From contig JACGCK010000059.1 of NCBI GenBank assembly GCA_014925825.1, positions 1 through 64,000 of the forward strand: a stretch of 64,000 nt of DNA, written 5' to 3'. A model generated the notes under the pieces. That model searched no databases, had not been told where the DNA came from, and saw only the letters and a list, made by a program, of their open reading frames with translations. Origin of the DNA: Pholiota molesta (taxonomy: Eukaryota > Basidiomycota > Agaricomycetes > Agaricales > Strophariaceae). A program made the translations under genes and the position numbers. Of the stretch, positions 58,101 to 64,000 are shown one piece after another (position 1 is the first letter of the stretch; each line of letters opens with the position of its first letter).

Positions 58101-59513
58101 ATGTCTGCCAACAACGGGACTGTTCCAGACGCAAGTCAAGATCCAACGGCTATGTACGGGTACATACCATCAGAAGCAGTTGCTATCGTCTTTGTTGCGC
58201 TATTCAGTCTTTCCACTTGTACGTCTTCCTGTTGACCATCCATATCGTACCTGCTCATCGACAATAAAATAGTGGTACACGTGGGCCAAGCTGTTAGATA
58301 CCGCCTATGGTTCCTGTTCTTCACTGTAATTCTCTGTGGATCCATTGAGATCCTGGGATGGGCCGGTCGACTCTGGTCGAGTATCTCGCCACTGAATTCC
58401 ATACCATTTCAGATTGAGTACGTCGGTGCTGTGGTATGCTCGCTGGATTACTTGGCTGACCGCTGTTTTCTTCTTCAAGGATAACAGCCACTATTATCGC
58501 ACCCACACCCCTGCTTGCTGCCAATTTTGTGATATTCGGACGTATCATCCAAGCGCTGGGACAGAAGTACAGCAGGCTGCGGCCCAGACTTTGTATGTCT
58601 TCGTCGTTCCTTATTCGTGAGCATACGCTAATGACATTGCTATTGCTGCAGATACCATTATCTTCACATCTTGCGTGAGTAACGCGCAACACTGATATAA
58701 ATCTCTTTTTCTATATCTGAACTTTCTCCGTAGGACGTCGCATCATTGGTAGTGCAGGGCCTCGGAGGTGGCGTTGCATCGGGCGCAAATACTCTAGCCG
58801 GAGCCAATAAAGTGCGTATAAGTGTTTTGAGATATATTGAAACCTGTTTCTAACGAAGAATTTAAATTCACCAGGGCGCTAACATCATGCTCGGCGGAAT
58901 CGTCCTCCAACTCAGTGAGTCCTCCGACCGACATTCTAAATTCACCCCAAGAAACGTGCTGACCATGCATCCGCCTCATCATCCACCGCAGTCATCATCA
59001 TCATCTTCTCCGCCTGCGCCATCGAATACTTCATGCGCTACAACAAGGACGCACACACCAAACACGAGCACGCCGGCTCCGAGTCGTCCAGCACGGAAGG
59101 CGACGCGCACCGCGGGGAGCTGACACCGCAACTGCGCACCATGGCGTACGGATTGACCTTCAGCACCCTCGTCCTCTTCATCCGGTGAGCCCCCGCCCCG
59201 CTTCTCGCACTAGCCACGCGGAGTGCTCACGCGTTTTGTTTCTCCTCATAACAGCGGCGTCTACCGCATCATCGAGCTCGCAGGCGGCTGGAACGGCCGC
59301 GTGATCCACACGCAGGTCTACTTCAGTACGTCTAGATTCAGACCCAATGCGCATCGGGGCCCCTTCAACTGACTCTACCTCTTTCCTGCAGATGTGTTGG
59401 ACGGTATGATGGTCGTGCTGGCCATATATACGATAAACGTCGTGCACCCCGGCAGGTACCTTCCGCCCCGGAAGGCTGCGCCAGCGACGCCCGCTTCGAC
59501 ACATCATGTTTGA
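58101..59513 (+). CDS. RTA1-like seven-helix membrane protein
   Basis: Nine exons (58101-58218, 58273-58417, 58480-58592, 58652-58674, 58734-58811, 58875-58914, 58992-59184, 59255-59325, 59392-59513) give 300 residues with a closed frame. Family phrases of the RTA1 / lipid-translocating exporter group are clear: GYIPSEAVAIVFVALF, CGSIEILGWAGRLWS, TATIIAPTPLLAANF, GRIIQALGQKYSRL, IIFTSCDVASLVVQGLGGG, and GVYRIIELAGGWNG near the end. In yeasts the group is linked to resistance to toxic lipids and sterol-targeting drugs (Rta1, Rsb1). An insert of about 30 acidic and His-rich residues (DAHTKHEHAGSESSS) lies in a loop before helix 6. Location would be plasma membrane. Confidence 0.85.
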
Positions 59514-62500
59514 GCTGTGATGAAAAGAAAAACGGCTTATGGACTTGACGATTATATTACTGCATGACGCGTACTTTACTTTTACTTGGTAGACAGCGGG
59601 GGTTTAGGTCTCGAGGTGTATAGAGACAACATGGACTACGAAGGTGTTGGACTTTGGACTTTGGACTACTTATATATAGTAGATTATAATAATGTAGGCA
59701 TGATTTACTATCTAAATTTAACATCGCATTACGCTGCATGGAACTAGGATGGAAAGCTATGAATACATCTACCTCTTTAAAAACCGTCAAACTTACTACC
59801 ACTGTACAACCTAAAACGGGAAAAATTTTCTCGATAAAATCATAGTTTGTGGGGTTTTAAATAACTCAGTCAGCTCGTCCGACGTCAACAATAAACTCTA
59901 TGTATTTTGCTATTCTAAGCAAGAGAAGAGCGATATGCATTTGTATATATTTATAGCCTTATCAATGTGACAATGTCTGCCTCACTATATGGAGACGATA
60001 CTCAGATGTTCTTACTGTCAGTTACCGGCGCTGAAACTGTTAGAAAAATGCATGGCTGTTGCAGCTACATATGAGTCAAGGCATCAATGCATACGCCGCC
60101 CGGATAGAGACAATCGCAGATATGTCGAGACAATGACCGATGCGCCTGCCAATGCAGAATGATTAATGAAAGACTCAAAAATGACATGAGAGACTCAAAA
60201 ATGACATGAGATTTCAACATATTACTGAGATGGTACTCCTCGATAAGCAACAGCCTGCATACCAGTGGCTTATTATGTAGGGACCGATAGATCCAAGATC
60301 GTCCTATGCTCATAAGAGATCGTTGGCGGCAGAGGTGCTGAAGCCACAGCTCAATCCCCCCCCACCTATGCTCCACAAACAGGTCGAGTGACCACCCACT
60401 TACATATTCATTAGCTACAACAATAGCCAGCAATCAACACCACGAGGCGGGCAATTAAGCATCTCGTGTATTACCATATACCCGAGCACCCCATGATCTA
60501 TATTCCATTCCGCTGCTGTTTCAAGGACACGCAACGCAGCAGAACTGAATACATACTTGAACTTCACTCGGTAATAGAACATGGGTCGGTCAAGTGGCCT
60601 GTGGCTACGCAGCTCCAAACCTTTACGAGCCAAATACAGGAGAGTGGTTATCGCCACACTCACTAAGCTTCTTCCCTGTACACTTTAGACCACGCCTTCC
60701 ATCGACGATCCGCCGGTACGCGTCGGATAGGCGTTACCGCTGTGATTGCAGCCCATGTGCACCACCGTGACTGCCCGACGAGGATGTCACCGTCTCATTT
60801 GGCTGGGAACGTACTATCATCTATGACCAGTCTCCTATACGGACACATTCGTGATGAACGGACGATCACTTTCAGATTGCAGGGTTCAGTTTCGACTTGA
60901 GCAAGCAGGCAGGCCCGCTCCGAGGCTGGGCACGAGCGCACGCGATAAACATGAACTACAACTGACACGACAGCAAAGCGCAGCCTTTCCGGGCATCCAC
61001 CGTCCGCTCGCGCGCGCACATTCCGTGCCTGACGCGCCACGCGAGTCAGAGGATCATCGGCGGGTCCTCCTTTAGCGGAGAGGACCCGGAGAGCAAATCG
61101 GACAGGCCGGCCTAGGAGGCGGCGCGCGCGCGAACCTCAACCTTTTATTACGCAGGCGCAGATAGATAGATAAACTCGTACTCGGGCGCCACAGGCCACA
61201 GGAGATTCTGCGGAGGAGTACAACCGTAGGTAAAACCGAAATGCACGCGATAGTGGCGAAAGCGAAAGCCACAGGCTCGCACGCGCGGACATTAACAGCT
61301 CGGGGAGAAGGCTCCGTGCGCTAACGCTAACACGAAGCGAATCTCAAACCAAGTCGCGGGCGGAGTACTGTATCTGTCTTCTGGGCCGTGATGGGATGAG
61401 GTGGCAGGGGCTAGGAGAGGCATGCGCGCTTTTGTCGATGGTGGCAGCGGCGAGGGTTGATGGAATCTGCCACGCGCTGCAGAGAAGCGTCCGGCCACCC
61501 GCCTGGGCTCGGTGCAAATTGTTGCGTGAAAGGATACTGTAGATCTGCGTCTCCTTCCAAGTCTTCGTGGGGGGAGGCGCGCGCGTTGTGCCCAAGTATA
61601 GGGCGGACTAGCGGGCGGCGGTGCTCGTCCGGTAGTGCTGTCGGCTGGATCATCTGGGCGCGGTGGGTCGAGTATAGTGGGAGGCTCGGGGATCCACATA
61701 GATTGGGTAGGATGGTTGCAGAGCGACAATTAGCTCTGGGGCACCGCTCGGAGAATTGAATGCCGAAAGGCGCATCGAGATCGAGGGGTGGGAGGTGTGT
61801 ATCGACGTTACGTTCGATGAGCGTCGCGCAAGTGAAGAAATAACGAAACTCTCGCGTGCCTTCGCTGTGGTCGCTGAACGCGTGGATGAAAGTGTATCGA
61901 AAGGCATCTGCGTCGATGTCCGTGGGACGCCGCTCCCGTCAGGCTGCCGCTCCAGATGTCGGTCACCATCGACCAGCTTGAATTACGAAAGCGAGGCGCG
62001 TGTGGAGGCTTTAGTAAGAGAAGTATCTTCTTTTGACCGCCTTCTCGATTTCGGACGAGAGAAGATGCGCTCCTGCTTGCTTGGGCCCGACGCTGCGCTT
62101 CTTTATTTCCAGCCTCGTCTGAGATTGTGTCCGCCTTCGCTCCAAGATTACAAGACGGGCAACGGCGATCTCTACAGAAAGAGCATCGTCGACAGAGGCC
62201 GTGTCATTCGAGTCCAAATTCAAATTCAAATTCGGTTTCAGAGGATGACGACGTCCAACAATAAGTCTCGTCCTCGCTACGTCAGATTCAACCCCAAAGG
62301 CGCACCGATGCCCCACCGAGTGAGTGTTAGTCGAGGTAATATATTACAGTGCAGAACATGAGACAAATTCAAAAGATAGGCGATACCAGCACGCAGCGCG
62401 AACCAATAGCGGGGCTCGCTTCAGCTTCAGGAAGCGCGATGCTTGATCGAGCCGAAGGGTATCAGATAGAGCGGACGCTCTCGAGGCCAAAGTTATGCTG

Positions 62501-63251
62501 GAAGCGCTGATGAGGCGGACATAAATGTAGCTAATGGCCATAGAAGATCCCGTTGGGTAACCCAGAGGAGATTTGGCTACAATCGAGAGGGATATCATGA
62601 CGCAGTGGCGTCTATAATTCGAAGTCGGCGAGCCCAAGTGGATGATCATCCAACAGATAAAACAATTGGGGGTAGCCTCTATCATCGAGAAGAGAAAGGA
62701 AGAAGGAATGGGTCTGCTTCTCCAAGCTGCGGTTTTTTCGGGCAACACAGGATGCATCTCGCGAGATGGCACGAAGCCCGCATTAGAGGATTATCCACTG
62801 ATGTCAATCCAAGTTCTGCGCGTGGCTGAGAACATCAGCAACGTGTTCTCCAGGCTTTTGCTTACAGGAGTGAAACGAAATGAGCACTGCCGGTGTCCCA
62901 TGAAGCTCAGCGAAAGCAGCGGACCGCGGGTGAGGTCGACTAGAGAACAAGGCCGCCTATTCTTGAAGCTTCAAAGCTTCACCTTCGACGATTTATCAGT
63001 GGCAGAGCATATCTCGGTGGACAGATCCCCCAAGTTTAGAACAGAAGACGTGGTGGAGGGGGGAGAAGCCGGCGTGGGAGATGTCGAAACTTGATATGGT
63101 GTTGATGAATGGAGACAGCACGTCGCTTCTGCATCTCAGCAAGTGACCAGGCTGAGCTGATGCATCGCCATCCGTAGCTACCCGCTATAACGGGATGAGC
63201 GTCTCCCCGATAATCATTCATGCTGCTGCCGAACATGTCTCGGCCGTTTCG
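59514..63251. other. 3.7-kb region without a supported gene
   Basis: Frames of 80-200 codons occur in the GC-rich part (61.3-62.4 kb, both strands) and at 62605-63094, but they overlap on opposite strands, show biased composition and have no recognisable domain or convincing introns. A perfect 20-bp tandem duplication lies at 60171-60210, and an AAATTC repeat at 62216-62232. A decayed or lineage-specific gene could be hidden here. Confidence 0.4.
60171..60210 (+). repeat. Perfect 20-bp direct repeat, two units
   Basis: AGACTCAAAAATGACATGAG is present twice head to tail. Confidence 0.85.
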
Positions 63252-63257
63252 TATAAA
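63252..63257 (+). promoter_or_regulatory. TATA box of the KRE9-like gene
   Basis: TATAAA lies about 135 bp before the ATG at 63389, with a C/T-rich leader in between. Confidence 0.4.
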
Positions 63258-63388
63258 GACGGCGCCCAGTTTCTGCTGCTGGCTCCTCACCCCACGGTCA
63301 CCTTCATCCCTTTCAATTCTTCGTTCTTCATACACATTCAATCCCAACGACTTCATAAGCTCATTCTATCACGCAACACACAATCATC

Positions 63389-63957
63389 ATGAACTTCCTC
63401 GCCAACTTCGTCTTCGCCATCCTCGCATTCCTATCGCTCGTCTCAGCAGCGCCCATAGAGCAGCTCGCGGCCCGCGACGTCTTCGTCCCGCCCGTGCTCA
63501 CCCCGAACAGCCACTCCGTCTGGAAAGTGGGCAGCAAACAGACAGTGACCTGGTACGCTCAAATTCCAAATCTGTCATCGGATGATGTGCTGACAAGTGA
63601 TCCGTTCGTGGTTGTAACGTGTAGGGACGTCAAGAGCCCTCCGGCCCAGATCACCAACACCGAGGCGCAAGTCATCCTTGTCACCAACGGGCGTCTGGAC
63701 TTCGGTACGTTACTCCTATTTCCGCACAATCCCCAAAATTAAACATCGTCCACAGAGCACCCTCTGGCCAAGGGCATCGACGTGCTCACCGGCAAAGCTC
63801 ACATCGTCGTACCCAAAGTCACTCCAGGCAAGAACTACCAAATACTAGGTCCGTCCTTCCTTTCTTTCTGCTTGACGTGCATTTGGCTGATGGGCATGGG
63901 ATGGCAGTGTTCGGCGACTCTGGGAACACCGGCGAGTTCTTCACGATCACGGATTGA
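63389..63957 (+). CDS. Small secreted KRE9/KNH1-like (Ser-Thr-rich membrane-anchored type) protein
   Basis: Four exons (63389-63552, 63625-63704, 63756-63848, 63908-63957) give 128 residues. A signal peptide (MNFLANFVFAILAFLSLVSA) precedes ARDVFVPPVLTPNSHSVWKV and GSKQTVTWDVKSPPAQITN, the start of the fibronectin-III-like KRE9/KNH1 N-terminal domain found in many small Agaricomycete secreted proteins, and it ends with YQILVFGDSGNTGEFFTITD. There is no Ser/Thr-rich stalk or GPI tail, so the protein is the bare domain. KRE9/KNH1 proteins of yeast are needed for beta-1,6-glucan in the cell wall; a wall-related role here is inference. Confidence 0.8.
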
Positions 63958-64000
63958 AGCACTGCACTGCGGGCATGGCGTGCGACGATTTGTGAACGAA

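Noticed and set aside
59590..59640. Possible tRNA remnant (GTTTAGGTCTCGAGG region)
   Set aside because: No cloverleaf with consistent stems could be drawn on either strand.
61292..62361. Overlapping frames of 100-200 codons on both strands
   Set aside because: No recognisable motifs, competing frames on opposite strands and no convincing introns; a 30-nt GTGAGT...TTACAG piece near 62320 is too short for an intron.
1..64000. Biosynthetic gene cluster
   Set aside because: Transporter, GSTs, RTA1-like and secreted proteins are present but no core synthase; the content is better explained by local duplications.

Overview
The window looks like nuclear DNA of a filamentous basidiomycete, most likely an Agaricomycete. 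Genes are cut by many short introns (about 45-70 nt), both strands are used, intergenic gaps are long, and the families fit: an MFS transporter with thirteen small exons, Agaricomycete-type F-box proteins, GSTFuA/etherase-like glutathione transferases, small secreted double-psi-barrel proteins, a KRE9/KNH1-like secreted protein, an RTA1-like membrane protein and mitochondrial FAD-linked D-lactate dehydrogenase (DLD). No tRNA, rRNA, prokaryotic operon or intact transposon was recognised.

Layout. 1-10.9 kb holds a duplicated cassette: unknown gene X, an MFS transporter and a DUF4436-like membrane protein. The right copy (4.5-10.9 kb) is complete. In the left copy X is frameshifted, the MFS gene is reduced to its last exon, and only the DUF4436-like gene survives. 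11.1-15.6 kb carries a Ser-rich low-complexity protein (minus) and a secreted beta-rich protein (plus). 17.3-20.8 kb has two tandem F-box genes (minus), the first frameshifted. 21.5-26.7 kb is a tandem duplication of a small secreted DPBB-like gene with about 1.2 kb of upstream DNA, separated by an F-box relic. 27.4-34.0 kb is a duplicated GST + DLD pair; both GSTs look intact, one DLD is a wreck and one is complete.

32-54.7 kb is a tandem array with a period of about 10.2 kb (two units and the start of a third). Each unit begins inside the DLD gene and carries DLD exons 1-10, a GC-rich degenerate minisatellite, an unidentified spliced gene, an array of decayed repeats and an AT-rich tract with a recurring motif. 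Only the leftmost DLD keeps its 3' end. Within the array, 32454-36779 and 42658-46983 appear identical base for base while the flanks and the third copy have diverged, which looks like recent gene conversion or an assembly duplicate. 55-64 kb returns to single-copy genes: a type I membrane protein (minus), the RTA1-like protein (plus), a 3.9-kb gap and the KRE9-like protein (plus).

The genes do not form an obvious pathway. The theme is local tandem duplication followed by decay: nearly every gene family between 1 and 54 kb is present in two to four copies, at different stages of loss. Gene models were built by eye from open frames, GT/GC-AG splice sites and comparison of paralogues inside the window; no database search was possible.
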